A stretch of DNA of 64,000 bases, from NCBI RefSeq assembly GCF_009939195.1, contig NZ_JAACKC010000001.1, positions 852,270 through 916,269 of the forward strand, given 5' to 3'. The notes beneath the pieces are model-generated. The model searched no databases, was not told the origin of the DNA, and was given only the letters and a program-made list of their open reading frames with translations. The position numbers and the translations under genes are program-made. Source of the stretch: Acinetobacter kanungonis. Its GTDB lineage: Bacteria > Pseudomonadota > Gammaproteobacteria > Pseudomonadales > Moraxellaceae. Each line of letters starts with the position of its first letter. The first letter of the stretch is position 1. Of this stretch, positions 8,167 to 19,557 are shown piece after piece.

Positions 8167-8784
8167 TTACGCTGGAATATCACGTACAGATGCGTTACGA
8201 ATTGCTTCTTTTAATGCTGCATAGCCATTGATTGGTGGAAATTGTGGAAATTCAGCAATCACATTTTCTGGTGCATCAAACAAGAAACCATGATCAGCTT
8301 CACCCAACATAGTGGTGTCATTATAAGAATCACCTGCTGCAATCACACGGAAATTCAAACCATGAAGTGCTTTTACCGCCTGACGTTTTTGATCAGGTTG
8401 ACGTAATTTATACGCTGAAATCATGCCTTGTTCATCTGTCTCTAACTTATGACAGAAAATCGTTGGCCAGCCTAATTGCTTCATGAGTGGATGCGCGAAC
8501 TCATAGAAGGTATCTGAAAGAATAATCAATTGAAAATGCGTGCTCACCCATTCCACAAATTCTTTTGCACCTGGGAATGGCCCCATTTCTGCAATCACTT
8601 CTTGGATATCATCCAAACCTAAATTATGTTGCTTTAACAAATTCAGACGTTGCGTCATCAACACATCGTAGTCAGGAATATCACGTGTTGTCGCTTCTAG
8701 TTCTTTAATCCCAGTTTTTTTTGCAAAGTTGATCCAAATTTCTGGAACTAACACACCCTCTAAATCAAGACAAACGACTTCCAT
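8167..8784 (-). CDS. thrH: ThrH phosphoserine phosphatase / homoserine phosphotransferase
   Basis: This 205-residue HAD-superfamily protein closely resembles Pseudomonas ThrH, which dephosphorylates phosphoserine and can transfer the phosphate to homoserine. The HAD motif I is CLDLEGVLVPEIW, where Glu replaces the usual second Asp as in ThrH. Further motifs are ILSDTFYEF (motif II) and AAGDSYNDTTML (motifs III/IV). The frame extends four codons upstream to a TTG, but the ATG chosen has GAGGG at good spacing and gives exactly the family length. It is convergent with the FadL gene. The predicted pathway is serine/threonine metabolism in the cytoplasm. Confidence 0.92.
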   Translation of the reverse strand: MEVVCLDLEGVLVPEIWINFAKKTGIKELEATTRDIPDYDVLMTQRLNLLKQHNLGLDDIQEVIAEMGPFPGAKEFVEWVSTHFQLIILSDTFYEFAHPLMKQLGWPTIFCHKLETDEQGMISAYKLRQPDQKRQAVKALHGLNFRVIAAGDSYNDTTMLGEADHGFLFDAPENVIAEFPQFPPINGYAALKEAIRNASVRDIPA

Positions 8785-8985
8785 GATTACCCTCAACTGT
8801 CTATGAAAAAAATTTGGACTATAATAGCATCAACTTATGATTCTGTAGCTGCTGTTTTTTAAATCTATTTTTTTCATAAGCATTTATTTTTTAATGCTAA
8901 GTAGAAATATTCAATTCCATTAGAATATTTTTAAAATCTTTTAATATAGGTTTTGAAGTATCCAAGCCTATAGCCAGGAACTCTC

Positions 8986-9717
8986 ATGACTGCTATCCCT
9001 ACTGTCGATCATATTGATGCGCTTGCATCTGAATATGCAGATAAATCTCCAAGTGAAATCTTGGAACTTGCTCTGAATCAAGAAGGTGAAATTGCCATTT
9101 CTTTTTCAGGTGCAGAAGATGTTGTCCTTATTGATATGGCTACCAATTTGGGTAAGCCCTTCCGTGTTTTCAGCTTAGACACAGGACGTTTACATCCAGA
9201 AACGTATCAATTTATTGAAACTGTGCGTAAACATTACAACATCAATATCGAAATTTGCTTCCCTGAATCCGAAGCCGTGCAAGCACTGGTTAATGAAAAA
9301 GGCTTGTTCAGTTTCTATCAAGATGACCATAAAGAATGCTGTGGTATTCGTAAAGTCCAACCTTTACGAAAAAAACTGGCGACCTTAGATGGCTGGATTA
9401 CCGGTCAACGTAAAGACCAAAGCCCAGGCACACGTACTGAAATCCCTGTGGTTCAATCTGATGTCGGTTTTTCTGGTCCAGGTAAACAGTTGATTAAGTA
9501 CAATCCTTTGGCAAACTGGTCAAGTGCAGATGTCTGGAACTATATTCGCATGATGGAAATTCCATACAACCCATTGCACGAACGTGGTTTTATTTCAATT
9601 GGTTGCGAACCTTGTACTCGCCCAGTATTGCCGAATCAGCACGAACGTGAAGGTCGCTGGTGGTGGGAAGAAGCCACTCATAAAGAATGTGGTTTACACG
9701 CTGGCAATTTAAAATAA
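8986..9717 (+). CDS. cysH: Adenylyl-sulfate (APS) reductase, assimilatory
   Basis: This 243-residue enzyme reduces APS to sulfite and AMP with thioredoxin, in cysteine biosynthesis. The nucleotide-binding segment is [10 protein letters not shown] (residues 38-47). Four cysteines for a [4Fe-4S] cluster are visible as CC at 118-119 and CEPC at 207-210; this cluster marks the APS-using type rather than the PAPS type of enterobacteria. The catalytic Cys lies in KECGLH near the C-terminus (residue 235). Substrate-binding residues occur in [12 protein letters not shown]. It is a single gene with its own terminator. The sulfite reductase cysI lies about 41 kb away. Confidence 0.93.
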   Translation: MTAIPTVDHIDALASEYADKSPSEILELALNQEGEIAISFSGAEDVVLIDMATNLGKPFRVFSLDTGRLHPETYQFIETVRKHYNINIEICFPESEAVQALVNEKGLFSFYQDDHKECCGIRKVQPLRKKLATLDGWITGQRKDQSPGTRTEIPVVQSDVGFSGPGKQLIKYNPLANWSSADVWNYIRMMEIPYNPLHERGFISIGCEPCTRPVLPNQHEREGRWWWEEATHKECGLHAGNLK

Positions 9718-9729
9718 TTATTTGTCAAG

Positions 9730-9762
9730 AAAAAGTCACTGAATCTACAGTGGCTTTTTTTT
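9730..9762 (+). terminator. Intrinsic terminator of cysH
   Basis: AAGTCACTG pairs with CAGTGGCTT (one G-T pair) around a six-base loop and is followed by eight T residues. Confidence 0.8.
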
Positions 9763-9893
9763 CGCTAGATTCAGCCAATAAACCCATAACTATTGTAAGT
9801 AAAAGAAGCTATACTCAAATCAAGTTTGATAATTCTAACAAGGTAACTCAGATAGGAGTTGCCCAAAGAAATTGCAGTGAGGCAATCAAAATT

Positions 9894-11273
9894 ATGCGCC
9901 CATTACATCCGATAGACTTTATTTTTCTGTCTTTAGAGAAACGGCAACAACCGATGCATGTTGGGGGACTATTCCTCTTTCAAATTCCCGACAATGCACC
10001 AGAGACCTTCATCCAAGACCTTGTCGCAGATATCCGTAATTCTAAATGTAATCCAGTTCCACCCTTCAATAACAAACTGAATGGATTATTGTGGGATGAA
10101 GATGAGGAATTTGATCTCGATCATCACTTCCGCCATATCGCACTGCCACATCCAGGTCGAATTCGTGAATTATTGACTTATATTTCACAAGAACATAGTG
10201 CCCTGATTGACCGTGCCAAACCACTCTGGACCTGCCATATTATTGAAGGAATTGAAGGCAATCGCTTTGCCATGTACTTTAAAATCCATCATGCCATGGT
10301 GGATGGTATTGCAGGCATGCGTCTGGTTGAAAAATCATTGTCCCATGATCCAAATGCGAAAAGCATCGTGCCACCATGGTGTGTAGAAGGACCACGTGCC
10401 AAACGACTGAAAGAACCGAAAGCCAGCCGCATGAAAAAAATCTTCGGTGGTTTGATGCAACAAGTCGAAGCAACACCAATTGTGATGCGTGAACTGTCTA
10501 AAACAGTGATGAACGACATGGGACGTAATCCCGATTATGTTTCAAGCTTTCAGGCACCCAGCAGTATTTTGAATCAACGAGTCAGCTCGTCACGCCGCTT
10601 TGCAGCACAATCATTTGAGTTTGACCGACTGCGCCATATTGCAACCTCACTCAGTGTCACCATTAATGATGTGGTACTTGCCATCTGCTCGGGTGCATTA
10701 CGCGAGTATTTACTGAGTCAAAATGCCTTACCCAAGAAACCTTTGATTGCAATGATCCCCGCTTCGATTCGTGATGATGATTCGGAGGTATCTAACCGCA
10801 TTACCATGATTCTGGCGAACTTAGCTACGAATAAAGAAGACCCGCTTGAGCGCCTACAAGTCATTCGTCGTAGTGTTTTAAATGCCAAAGAACGCTTTAA
10901 ACGCATGAATTCTAGTCAGATTATGAATTACAGCGCGTTTGTTTATACAGCAGCAGGTTTAAACATTGCATCTGGACTGATGCCAAAACGTCAGGCATTT
11001 AACTTGGTGATTTCCAATGTGCCTGGACCACGTGAACCTTTGTATTGGAATGGTGCGAAGTTAGATGCGCTTTATCCAGCCTCGATTGTTTTAGATGGAC
11101 AAGCCCTGAATATCACCATGACCAGTTATCTAGATAAGCTTGAAGTCGGTCTGACGGCATGTCGTGTTGCCCTGCCGAAAATGCAGAACTTATTGACACA
11201 TTTGGAAGAAGAAATTCAACGCTTTGAAAGTATTATTGGGGTGAAAAACCCAAAGTTGAAAGCGGTAAGTTAA
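9894..11273 (+). CDS. Wax ester synthase / diacylglycerol acyltransferase (WS/DGAT)
   Basis: This 459-residue bifunctional acyltransferase joins acyl-CoA to long-chain alcohols or diacylglycerol to make wax esters and triacylglycerol as storage lipid. The active-site motif HHxxxDG is present as HHAMVDG with His132, His133, Asp137 and Gly138. Other family motifs are PLWTCHIIEG (from residue 110), NDVVLAICSGALR and ISNVPGPREPLYW. It resembles the A. baylyi enzyme along its whole length. The frame is open 69 codons further upstream, but that extension crosses the cysH terminator and end, so I start at MRPLHPIDF. The enzyme is cytoplasmic, at the membrane or lipid-body surface. Confidence 0.95.
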   Translation: MRPLHPIDFIFLSLEKRQQPMHVGGLFLFQIPDNAPETFIQDLVADIRNSKCNPVPPFNNKLNGLLWDEDEEFDLDHHFRHIALPHPGRIRELLTYISQEHSALIDRAKPLWTCHIIEGIEGNRFAMYFKIHHAMVDGIAGMRLVEKSLSHDPNAKSIVPPWCVEGPRAKRLKEPKASRMKKIFGGLMQQVEATPIVMRELSKTVMNDMGRNPDYVSSFQAPSSILNQRVSSSRRFAAQSFEFDRLRHIATSLSVTINDVVLAICSGALREYLLSQNALPKKPLIAMIPASIRDDDSEVSNRITMILANLATNKEDPLERLQVIRRSVLNAKERFKRMNSSQIMNYSAFVYTAAGLNIASGLMPKRQAFNLVISNVPGPREPLYWNGAKLDALYPASIVLDGQALNITMTSYLDKLEVGLTACRVALPKMQNLLTHLEEEIQRFESIIGVKNPKLKAVS

Positions 11274-11309
11274 CCGCTGAAACGAATGACAAGAATTAAG
11301 TAGAATAAA

Positions 11310-11334
11310 ATAAGGGGCTTCACATGAGCCCCTT
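11310..11334 (-). terminator. Hairpin between WS/DGAT and the convergent small gene
   Basis: TAAGGGGCT and AGCCCCTTA form a 9-bp stem around a 7-base loop. It overlaps the stop of the minus-strand small gene. The minus-strand side continues with a T-rich tract. Confidence 0.6.
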
Positions 11335-11506
11335 AAGCTTTAATACTGCGACACTGTTTCAGTAACTGATGGCACACCGAACGAATCATGGCTGTTGTAA
11401 TTTGGGTTTCTTTACCCTGTTCGTCAACGATATAACCTGTATGCACGGTTTTGTTATCTAGCACGTGCTTGATACCTTGTTTGATAATTTTTTCACTCAT
11501 GCCCAT
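11333..11506 (-). CDS. Small conserved protein, PA1571-like
   Basis: This 57-residue protein begins MGMSEKIIKQGIKHVL. The frame is open 12 codons upstream to another ATG, but AGAGGTG sits just before the ATG used here. The segment GYIVDEQGKETQITTAMIRSV resembles small Pseudomonas-type proteins called the PA1571 family (pattern: G-x-I-x-D-x-x-G-x-E-x-x-I-T-x-x-M-I). That resemblance is from memory and is not proven. No catalytic motif, membrane segment or signal peptide is seen. The role is unknown. Confidence 0.65.
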   Translation of the reverse strand: MGMSEKIIKQGIKHVLDNKTVHTGYIVDEQGKETQITTAMIRSVCHQLLKQCRSIKA

Positions 11507-11647
11507 ATCACACCTCTTCTTGCTAAGACTAAATGTTCTCATCAGGATTCATTTAGTTTGGCTACTTGGTATGAGTAGTATTGAAAAAACCAGCTCGAAA
11601 GTAAAATTTCAGTTGTAACAAGTGTTTAACGATATCCTGTTACAATT

Positions 11648-13102
11648 TCAGCTCAAAATGATATCGTATTGCTCTTGCGTATATAAATTTTCCACCTGAA
11701 ATTTAATGACACGATTAATAAAATGCTCCAAATCCGCCACTGCTGGGGCTTCTGCGGTCAATAGTCGATCAATAACGGATGGATGTGCAACGACAGTAAA
11801 GCCACTCTGTGATTCAAATGCACGGGTATATCGCAAGATTTCTCGAAAGATTTCGTAACATACCGTCTCTGCAGTTTTCACATAACCACGTCCCTGACAG
11901 GTCGGGCATGATTCACATAATAAGTGCTCCAATGACTCACGCGTACGCTTACGTGTCATTTCGACCAAACCTAACTCAGACACCTGAGTAATTTTGGTCT
12001 TGGCATGATCACGTTCCAACATCCGATCAAACTGGCTCATTACCTCTTCACGATGCTGAGCTTCTTGCATGTCAATGAAATCGATAATGATAATGCCGCC
12101 CAAATTACGTAAACGTAACTGGCGCGCAATCACCTGTGTCGCCTCCATATTGGTTTTAAACACCGTATCTTCCAGTGTTCTGCCGCCAACATATGAGCCT
12201 GTATTGACATCAATTGTGGTCATGGCTTCAGTCTGGTCAATCATGAGATAACCGCCCGACTTTAAAGCAACCCGAGTTTGCAAGGCTTTTTGAATGTCTT
12301 CTTCGACATTGTACAAGTCAAAAATCGGACGTTCACCTGGATAATGAATCAGACGATTTTGAATATTCGGGACAAATTCCTGCACAAATTCCTGCAATTT
12401 CGTATGAATCTCGCGCGAATCGACATAAATTTTTGAGGTGTTTTCATTGGCCAAATCACGAATGATGCGTTGCGGCAATGGAAGCTCTTCAAAAATCAAT
12501 GAAGGCACCGCAATGCTTTTTTGTTTGCGCTGAATGTATTCCCACAACTTGGCGAGGTAAGCCATATCCTGTGCAATAGACGCTTCATCAATGCCTTCCG
12601 CAGCAGTACGGACAATGACTGAACCCGGCAATTCATGCTGTGCTTGAATTTTCTCGATGATAGAGCGTAAACGATCACGTTCTTCTTCAGATTCAATCCG
12701 TTGCGAAACACCAATATGATTTCCAAAAGGCATCAGCACCAAATAACGCGAAGGAATTGAAAGATCGGTACTGAGTCGCGCCCCTTTGGTTCCAAGCATA
12801 TCCTTCATGACTTGTACGGTCAGAATTTGCCCCGGCTGCAGTAACTCAAATACATTTGGAATTGGCTGGTTTCGTGGCCAGACCATATCATTGATATGTA
12901 AAAAAGCAGTACGCGACAAGCCAATATCGACAAAAGCCGCCTGCATCCCCGGCAAAACACGAACCACCTTGCCTTTATAAATATTGCCTACCAAACCCCG
13001 TTTTACAGTGCGTTCAACATAAAGTTCGTTGACCGTACCATTTTGGATTAACGCCACACGACACTCCATAGGTGTGACATTAATCAGTAACTCGTCAGAC
13101 AT
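11648..13102 (-). CDS. rng: Ribonuclease G
   Basis: This 484-residue endoribonuclease of the RNase E/G family trims the 5' end of 16S rRNA and takes part in mRNA decay. The N-terminus MSDELLINVTPMECRVAL matches RNase G. An S1 RNA-binding domain follows (GNIYKGKVVRVLPGMQAAFVDIG, about residues 38-60 onward). Catalytic Asp residues are seen in MTTIDVNTG and IIIIDFIDM. The zinc-link cysteines are in CESCPTCQGRGYV. The frame extends four codons upstream to TTG; I use the ATG that matches the family. It is the last gene of the minus-strand mre-maf-rng cluster, 39 bp after maf. There is no RNase E-type C-terminal scaffold. Confidence 0.95.
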   Translation of the reverse strand: MSDELLINVTPMECRVALIQNGTVNELYVERTVKRGLVGNIYKGKVVRVLPGMQAAFVDIGLSRTAFLHINDMVWPRNQPIPNVFELLQPGQILTVQVMKDMLGTKGARLSTDLSIPSRYLVLMPFGNHIGVSQRIESEEERDRLRSIIEKIQAQHELPGSVIVRTAAEGIDEASIAQDMAYLAKLWEYIQRKQKSIAVPSLIFEELPLPQRIIRDLANENTSKIYVDSREIHTKLQEFVQEFVPNIQNRLIHYPGERPIFDLYNVEEDIQKALQTRVALKSGGYLMIDQTEAMTTIDVNTGSYVGGRTLEDTVFKTNMEATQVIARQLRLRNLGGIIIIDFIDMQEAQHREEVMSQFDRMLERDHAKTKITQVSELGLVEMTRKRTRESLEHLLCESCPTCQGRGYVKTAETVCYEIFREILRYTRAFESQSGFTVVAHPSVIDRLLTAEAPAVADLEHFINRVIKFQVENLYTQEQYDIILS

Positions 13103-13141
13103 AATAAGACTCAAAACATTATAAAAATTTTTGTTTCGCCA

Positions 13142-13708
13142 TTAATTTAGGACCTTAATGGCTTTGAATAATTCGACTGTCTCATGTAACGGCAAACCAA
13201 CCACGTTGGTATAACTGCCTTCAATACGGGGGATATAACGCGAAGCAAGCCCTTGAATGGCATAGGCTCCCGCTTTCCCTTCGGGTTCCCCAGTTGCCCA
13301 ATAGTCTTCCATATCTTTCAGGCTTAATACTTGAAATTCGACTTGGGTACGAACCACTATACTTGAAATTTGCGCAGATGTGCGCACACAAACACCAGAA
13401 AATACATCATGTTTTCTGCCTGATATTTTTTGCCACATTTCAAAGGCATGCGCTTTAGATTCTGGCTTGCCTAAAATCTCGCCATCGACACTTAAACTGG
13501 TGTCTGCGGCAATAATTACGGCATCGGGGAAATGTTGTTGCACGGCTGCAGCTTTTTCACAAGCCAAGCGCTGCACATATTCGGATGCAGTTTCATCCTG
13601 CAGCACACATTCATCAATATCAGGGCTATAAATTGAGAAGTCTAGACCGAGCTGCTGTAGCAGCTCACGTCGACGGGGTGAACTAGAAGCGAGAACTAAA
13701 CGCGCCAT
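13142..13708 (-). CDS. maf: Maf nucleoside triphosphate pyrophosphatase (YhdE type)
   Basis: This 188-residue Maf protein hydrolyses dTTP and UTP or modified nucleotides to monophosphates, a house-cleaning activity linked to septum control. The family N-terminus MARLVLASSSPRRREL is intact, and the catalytic region reads AADTSLSVDGEILGKP. Later motifs are YAIQGLASRYIPRIEGSYTNVVGLPL. The frame is open about 50 codons upstream, but that part lies inside mreD in another frame, so I start at the conserved Met. It overlaps the end of mreD by 13 bp, indicating translational coupling in the mre cluster. Confidence 0.94.
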   Translation of the reverse strand: MARLVLASSSPRRRELLQQLGLDFSIYSPDIDECVLQDETASEYVQRLACEKAAAVQQHFPDAVIIAADTSLSVDGEILGKPESKAHAFEMWQKISGRKHDVFSGVCVRTSAQISSIVVRTQVEFQVLSLKDMEDYWATGEPEGKAGAYAIQGLASRYIPRIEGSYTNVVGLPLHETVELFKAIKVLN

Positions 13709-14187
13709 CTTTTCAGCACAAAATAAACCAGTGGCCACACCAAAATACTGGTGAGTAGTGGCTGCCAATGTCGAGCAAAGGAGAACTGGATGCCGCCCAA
13801 AATCTGCGCCACCCACATCATGAACAGGTAAGCCAAAATGGCCAATGCGGCAATGACCCACAGATTGGCAAAGGTCAGTACACGACGTTCACGAATCAGA
13901 AAGCGCGCCACGAAGCTAATCACTACAAAACACAAGGCATTTAAACCTAGGGGGGCATCCATCAGCATATCGACAAAAATACCCGTGCCGAAGGCAAACC
14001 AAACGCCACACCATGTCGGCTGACACAGCACCCAGAACAGCATCACCATCATCATAAACAATGGACGCCAGCCTGAAGCCGTATAAGCCAGTGGATAAAC
14101 CATGAGCACCGATGCCGCAATCACCGAAAAGATGATTGGAAATAGCGGATCTTTGCGCTTTTCTTGACGTAACTTAGCGATTGGCAT
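13696..14187 (-). CDS. mreD: Rod shape-determining protein MreD
   Basis: This 163-residue inner-membrane protein has about five helices and is part of the elongasome with MreB, MreC, RodA and PBP2. It starts MPIAKLRQEKRKDPLFPI after GGAG at good spacing; the longer open frame upstream lies inside mreC. Typical family features are the basic N-terminus, the segment PTWCGVWFAFGTGIFVDMLMDAPLGLNAL, and a hydrophobic C-terminus ending LKRWRV. It overlaps mreC by 14 bp and maf by 13 bp, so the cluster is tightly coupled. Confidence 0.92.
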   Translation of the reverse strand: MPIAKLRQEKRKDPLFPIIFSVIAASVLMVYPLAYTASGWRPLFMMMVMLFWVLCQPTWCGVWFAFGTGIFVDMLMDAPLGLNALCFVVISFVARFLIRERRVLTFANLWVIAALAILAYLFMMWVAQILGGIQFSFARHWQPLLTSILVWPLVYFVLKRWRV

Positions 14188-15031
14188 GTGGTTGCTCCAT
14201 CGCCAATGAATCGGAGAACAGCACCACCACATGATGTCCGCTGGCTAACTGCGCAGCAGGCACCACATCAATCTGTGCAAATTCACCTGTCGTATGTCGG
14301 CTGACTTTAGACACAGTGCCGACCAAATATCCTGCTGGGAAATGCGCCCCTAAACCTGAGCTATACACTTTTTCACCCACCTTAATATTGGCACTGGTTG
14401 GCACGTATTCCATCTTCAGATGCCCTAAATCACCTGTCCCCGAAACAATGGCACGCATACCTGTATATTCGAGGCGTACCGATAAAGAATGGTCTTTATC
14501 GGAAAGCAACATGACACGGCTACTGTGCGGATAGACATTGATGATTTGCCCCATGATGCCTTTATCATCCAGAACTGTTTGTCCAACCTTTAAATTGTTG
14601 GTCGAACCGCGGTTAATGACAATAATATGGCGCAGTGGGTCCGCATCAGTGCCAATCACTTCCGCAATTTCCATACGACCATCAATGATTAACGGCGTAT
14701 CCAGCAAACCACGTAAACGGGTATTTTCCGCAGAAAGCTCCGACAGCTTTTGCAAACGCACTTGCGCTTGCAACAGTTCTGCCTGCATAGCCGTGTTTTC
14801 ACGACGCAATTGTGCTTCGGACTTGGTTTGCTGACTTAGCCATTCGCTGGACAAGACAGGATAGCTCGCCAATGCATAAATCGGGTTATATGCCGCGTAC
14901 AGGACATCTCTTGCAGGCTGTATCACATGAGGTAAGCGCCAGTTAAAAAACAGCACCACCAAACATGTTACAACCGCAATGATAAATGAGCGAAATGATG
15001 GGGGCTGCCTAGAAAACAAATTTGTTTGCAC
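14174..15031 (-). CDS. mreC: Rod shape-determining protein MreC
   Basis: This 285-residue bitopic protein links the MreB filaments to periplasmic cell-wall enzymes. A basic N-terminus (MQTNLFSRQPPSFRSF) is followed by one transmembrane helix (about residues 16-35) and a coiled coil (about 70-110, EAQLRRENTAMQAELLQ). Two beta domains follow, including IVINRGSTNNLKVGQTVLD and SGLGAHFPAGYLVGTV. The start is a GTG with AAGGA seven bases upstream; a TTG two codons earlier lies too close to that site. It follows mreB by 14 bp. Confidence 0.92.
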   Translation of the reverse strand: MQTNLFSRQPPSFRSFIIAVVTCLVVLFFNWRLPHVIQPARDVLYAAYNPIYALASYPVLSSEWLSQQTKSEAQLRRENTAMQAELLQAQVRLQKLSELSAENTRLRGLLDTPLIIDGRMEIAEVIGTDADPLRHIIVINRGSTNNLKVGQTVLDDKGIMGQIINVYPHSSRVMLLSDKDHSLSVRLEYTGMRAIVSGTGDLGHLKMEYVPTSANIKVGEKVYSSGLGAHFPAGYLVGTVSKVSRHTTGEFAQIDVVPAAQLASGHHVVVLFSDSLAMEQPHANR

Positions 15032-15045
15032 AGCCAAATCCTTAA

Positions 15046-16137
<1,092 letters not shown>

Positions 16138-16225
16138 TTAACTAAATGTGATGCTTTGAACAAGTCAATCGCTTATTATAACGCACGATATTTTGAAATT
16201 TTTTGATACTGAATTAGGTGATGTT

Positions 16226-16540
16226 ATGTCTACATCGGATGCACAGCATTCAGCAGATTTAAATGCACAAACAGTTTCAGCAATCGCCAATCTTGCTCGA
16301 TTGTCGCTAGATGATACGCAATCTGCTGAATATGCTCAAAGTTTAAATAAAATTTTAGGCATGATGGAAACCCTAAAAGGCATCGACACCGAGGGTGTTG
16401 AGCCATTGAAGAGCCCTTTTGACAATCCACAGCCGTTACGTGAAGACGTGGTAACTGAGCAGAATCATCGTGAAGAATATCAAGCTGTTGCACCTGCTGT
16501 TGAAGCAGGCTTGTACCTTGTACCTCGCGTAATTGAATAA
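16226..16540 (+). CDS. gatC: Asp-tRNA(Asn)/Glu-tRNA(Gln) amidotransferase subunit C
   Basis: This 104-residue GatC subunit stabilises GatA and bridges it to GatB in the tRNA-dependent transamidation complex. The helical N-terminal motif VSAIANLARLSLDDTQSAEYAQSLNKIL and the following ILGMMETLKGIDTEGVEPL are typical. The C-terminus has the REDVVTE turn. The longer frame begins at a TTG; I use the ATG preceded by AGGTG. It is the first gene of the gatCAB operon. Confidence 0.94.
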   Translation: MSTSDAQHSADLNAQTVSAIANLARLSLDDTQSAEYAQSLNKILGMMETLKGIDTEGVEPLKSPFDNPQPLREDVVTEQNHREEYQAVAPAVEAGLYLVPRVIE

Positions 16541-16592
16541 TTTCCGCTCAGTTAAGCATTTTTTTTAAATTAAACGTAAAGAATTATTTCTC

Positions 16593-18071
16593 ATGACCGA
16601 TTTACATCGCTTATCGATTCGTGAACTTGCTGAGGGTTTGGCACAAGCTCAATTCTCTTCTCGCGAACTGACTGCACATTATTTAAAACGTATCGAAAAA
16701 ATTGATACGCGCGTGAATTCCTATATCAGCGTGACAGCTGAGCAAGCCTTGGCACAAGCAGATGCGGCTGACGCACTGCGTCAAGCGGGTCAAGCCTCTG
16801 TATTGACGGGTGTGCCGATTGCACATAAAGACATTTTTTGTACCCAAGGTATTAAAACCTCTGCGGGTTCTAAAATGTTGGACAACTTTATCTCTCCTTA
16901 TGACGCAACTGTGGTTGCCAAAGGTAAAGCTGCGGGTCTGGTGACTTTAGGTAAAGTCAACATGGACGAGTTTGCCATGGGTTCAACTTCTGAGAACCCT
17001 TTTTATGGCGCAACGAAAAACCCGTGGAATTTAGAACATGTTCCGGGCGGTTCGTCTGGCGGTTCGGCAGCAGTAGTGGCTGCTGACCTCGCACCGTTTT
17101 CTACAGGTACGGATACGGGTGGTTCAATCCGTCAACCAGCATCTTTCTGTGGTTTAACCGGTTTAAAACCGACTTATGGCCGTGTGTCACGTTTCGGCAT
17201 GATTGCCTATGCATCATCAATGGATCAAGGCGGTCCAATGGCACGTTCGGCAGAAGACTGTGCTTACCTGATGAATGTGATGGCAGGTCACGATGCCAAA
17301 GATTCAACCTCTATAGTGAAAGAAGTTGATGACTACGTTGCGAACCTGAATGCAACGCCTGTAAAAGGCTTACGCATTGGTATTCCAAAGCAATACTTTA
17401 ATGTAGCGGGTTTAGACGCTGATGTGAAAGCGCGCGTTGAAGAATCGTTGAAAAAGCTGGAAGAAATGGGCGCGACCTTGGTTGAGATTGATCTCAACAT
17501 GACCGAAGCCTATGTTCCAACCTATTACCTGATTGCCCCTGCGGAAGCATCTTCTAACTTATCTCGTTTTGATGGCGTGCGTTATGGCTACCGCTGTGAA
17601 AACCCAACCGACATTTTAGACCTATATAAACGTTCACGTTCTGAAGGTTTTGGTGCCGAAGTGCAACGTCGTATCCTGATTGGTACATATGCATTGTCTG
17701 CGGGTTATTATGATGCGTACTATGTCAAAGCACAGAAAGTTCGTCGTTTAATCCAACAAGACTTCTTAAAAGCCTTTGAATCGGTTGATGTGATTGCTGC
17801 ACCTTCTGCGCCAACCACAGCGTATAAAATTGGTGCGAACCTTAGCCCTACAGAAATGTATTTAGGCGACATTTACACCCTTGCGGTGAACTTGGCAGGT
17901 CTGCCTGCGATTAACGCGCCTGTTGGCTTTGACCAAGCACAATTGCCTGTTGGCTTACAGTTAATCGGTAACTACTGGTCTGAATCACAATTATTGTCTG
18001 TGGTACATCAGTACCAACAAGTGACAGACTTCCACACCCAACGTGCGGCAATTGCTGAGGAGAATGCATAA
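16593..18071 (+). CDS. gatA: Asp-tRNA(Asn)/Glu-tRNA(Gln) amidotransferase subunit A
   Basis: This 492-residue amidase-signature enzyme frees ammonia from glutamine and channels it to GatB. The Ser-cisSer-Lys triad is visible as Lys79 (IAHKDIF), Ser154 in [10 protein letters not shown] and Ser178 in [14 protein letters not shown]. The length is normal. The presence of gatCAB indicates that Gln-tRNA(Gln) and/or Asn-tRNA(Asn) are made by the indirect route. The stop codon overlaps the gatB start as TAATG. The ribosome site is weak. Confidence 0.96.
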   Translation: MTDLHRLSIRELAEGLAQAQFSSRELTAHYLKRIEKIDTRVNSYISVTAEQALAQADAADALRQAGQASVLTGVPIAHKDIFCTQGIKTSAGSKMLDNFISPYDATVVAKGKAAGLVTLGKVNMDEFAMGSTSENPFYGATKNPWNLEHVPGGSSGGSAAVVAADLAPFSTGTDTGGSIRQPASFCGLTGLKPTYGRVSRFGMIAYASSMDQGGPMARSAEDCAYLMNVMAGHDAKDSTSIVKEVDDYVANLNATPVKGLRIGIPKQYFNVAGLDADVKARVEESLKKLEEMGATLVEIDLNMTEAYVPTYYLIAPAEASSNLSRFDGVRYGYRCENPTDILDLYKRSRSEGFGAEVQRRILIGTYALSAGYYDAYYVKAQKVRRLIQQDFLKAFESVDVIAAPSAPTTAYKIGANLSPTEMYLGDIYTLAVNLAGLPAINAPVGFDQAQLPVGLQLIGNYWSESQLLSVVHQYQQVTDFHTQRAAIAEENA

Positions 18072-19537
18072 TGGCTGAAGCTCAAAAGTTGAAATTGATT
18101 GACGGTTGGGAAGTCGTTATCGGGATTGAGATTCATACTCAGCTTGCAACCAAATCTAAAATTTTCTCCGGTTCTTCGACTGAATTTGGTCAAGATCCAA
18201 ATACCCAAGCGAGTTTGGTTGACTTGGCGATGCCGGGTGTACTGCCTGTTTTAAACAAGCAAGTGGTGGATTTGGCAATTCGTTTTGGTTTGGGTATTGA
18301 TGCCTACATCGACCAAGCCTCTGTGTTTGCGCGTAAAAACTACTTCTACCCTGACTCACCGAAAGGCTACCAAATTAGCCAGATGGACAACCCGATTGTG
18401 GGCTTGGGTCATATTGACATTCAACTTGAAGATGGCTCGACCAAACGTATTGGCGTGACCCGTGCCCATCTTGAAGAAGATGCAGGTAAATCGATTCACG
18501 ACCAGTTTGAAGGCATGTCGGGCATCGACTTGAACCGTGCAGGTACACCTTTACTTGAAATCGTGTCTGAACCAGACATGCGTTCGGTGGAAGAAGCGGT
18601 TGCCTACATTAAAGCGATTCACACACTGGTACGTTGGTTAGGTATTTCTGACGGTAACATGGCAGAAGGTTCTTTCCGTGCTGACTGTAACGTGTCTTTA
18701 CGTCGTCCGGGTCAGCCTTTTGGTACGCGTTGTGAATTGAAAAACCTCAACTCATTCCGTTTCATTGAACAAGCGATCAATGTTGAAATTGAACGCCAAA
18801 TGGAAATTTTGGAATGGGATGGCACGGTAGATCAAGAAACGCGTCTGTTCGACCCTGTGAAGATGGAAACGCGTTCAATGCGTTCTAAAGAAGAAGCGAA
18901 CGATTACCGCTACTTCCCAGACCCAGACTTGTTGCCTGTGATTATTCCAGATGCGCAAATTGAAGCAGCGCGTGCGGCATTGCCTGAGTTACCTGCGGCA
19001 CGTCGTGAGCGCTTTGTAGCTGACTTTGGTGTGACTGAGTACGATGCGCACGTGTTAACGCTAACACGTGAAATGTCTGAGTTTTATGAAGCTGTGGTTC
19101 AAGCTGCTGGCGGTGCTGCTCAAGGTAAAGTGTCTGCAAACTGGGTGATGGGCGAATTCTCGGGTGCTTTAAACAAAGCAGGCTTAGAGTTGGCGGATTC
19201 CCCTGTTTCGGCTGAACAGTTGGGCGGTATGATTGCACGTATTGTTGACAATACCATTAACGGTAAGATTGCGAAGCAAGTATTTGGCTTTATGTGGGAA
19301 GAAGGCAAAACTGCCGATGCCATTATTGCTGAAAAAGGCTTGAAGCAAGAAACCGATACTGGCGCGATTGAAGCGATTATTAAAGACGTGCTTGCAGCCA
19401 ACGAGAAGATGGTTGAGGAATACAAGTCTGGTAAAGAGAAAGCCTTTAACGGTCTTGTGGGTCAAGTGATGAAAGCTGCAAAAGGCAAAGCTAACCCTGC
19501 GCAAGTGAATGAATTGATGAAGAAATTGATTGGTTGA
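18071..19537 (+). CDS. gatB: Asp-tRNA(Asn)/Glu-tRNA(Gln) amidotransferase subunit B
   Basis: This 488-residue subunit phosphorylates the tRNA-bound Glu or Asp and completes the amide transfer. The N-terminal kinase cradle begins [22 protein letters not shown] and includes [19 protein letters not shown] and the [18 protein letters not shown] segment. The C-terminal YqeY-like tail domain ends [18 protein letters not shown]. The start is coupled to the gatA stop (1-bp overlap). A strong terminator follows. Confidence 0.96.
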   Translation: MAEAQKLKLIDGWEVVIGIEIHTQLATKSKIFSGSSTEFGQDPNTQASLVDLAMPGVLPVLNKQVVDLAIRFGLGIDAYIDQASVFARKNYFYPDSPKGYQISQMDNPIVGLGHIDIQLEDGSTKRIGVTRAHLEEDAGKSIHDQFEGMSGIDLNRAGTPLLEIVSEPDMRSVEEAVAYIKAIHTLVRWLGISDGNMAEGSFRADCNVSLRRPGQPFGTRCELKNLNSFRFIEQAINVEIERQMEILEWDGTVDQETRLFDPVKMETRSMRSKEEANDYRYFPDPDLLPVIIPDAQIEAARAALPELPAARRERFVADFGVTEYDAHVLTLTREMSEFYEAVVQAAGGAAQGKVSANWVMGEFSGALNKAGLELADSPVSAEQLGGMIARIVDNTINGKIAKQVFGFMWEEGKTADAIIAEKGLKQETDTGAIEAIIKDVLAANEKMVEEYKSGKEKAFNGLVGQVMKAAKGKANPAQVNELMKKLIG

Positions 19538-19557
19538 TTTGATCTATTTTGAAAAAG

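Noticed and set aside
9687..9893. 69-codon N-terminal extension of the wax synthase frame
   Set aside because: It overlaps the end of cysH and runs through the cysH terminator; the protein family starts at MRPLHPIDF (9894).
13709..13861. 51-codon extension of Maf
   Set aside because: It lies inside mreD in another frame; MARLVLASSSPRR is the conserved N-terminus.
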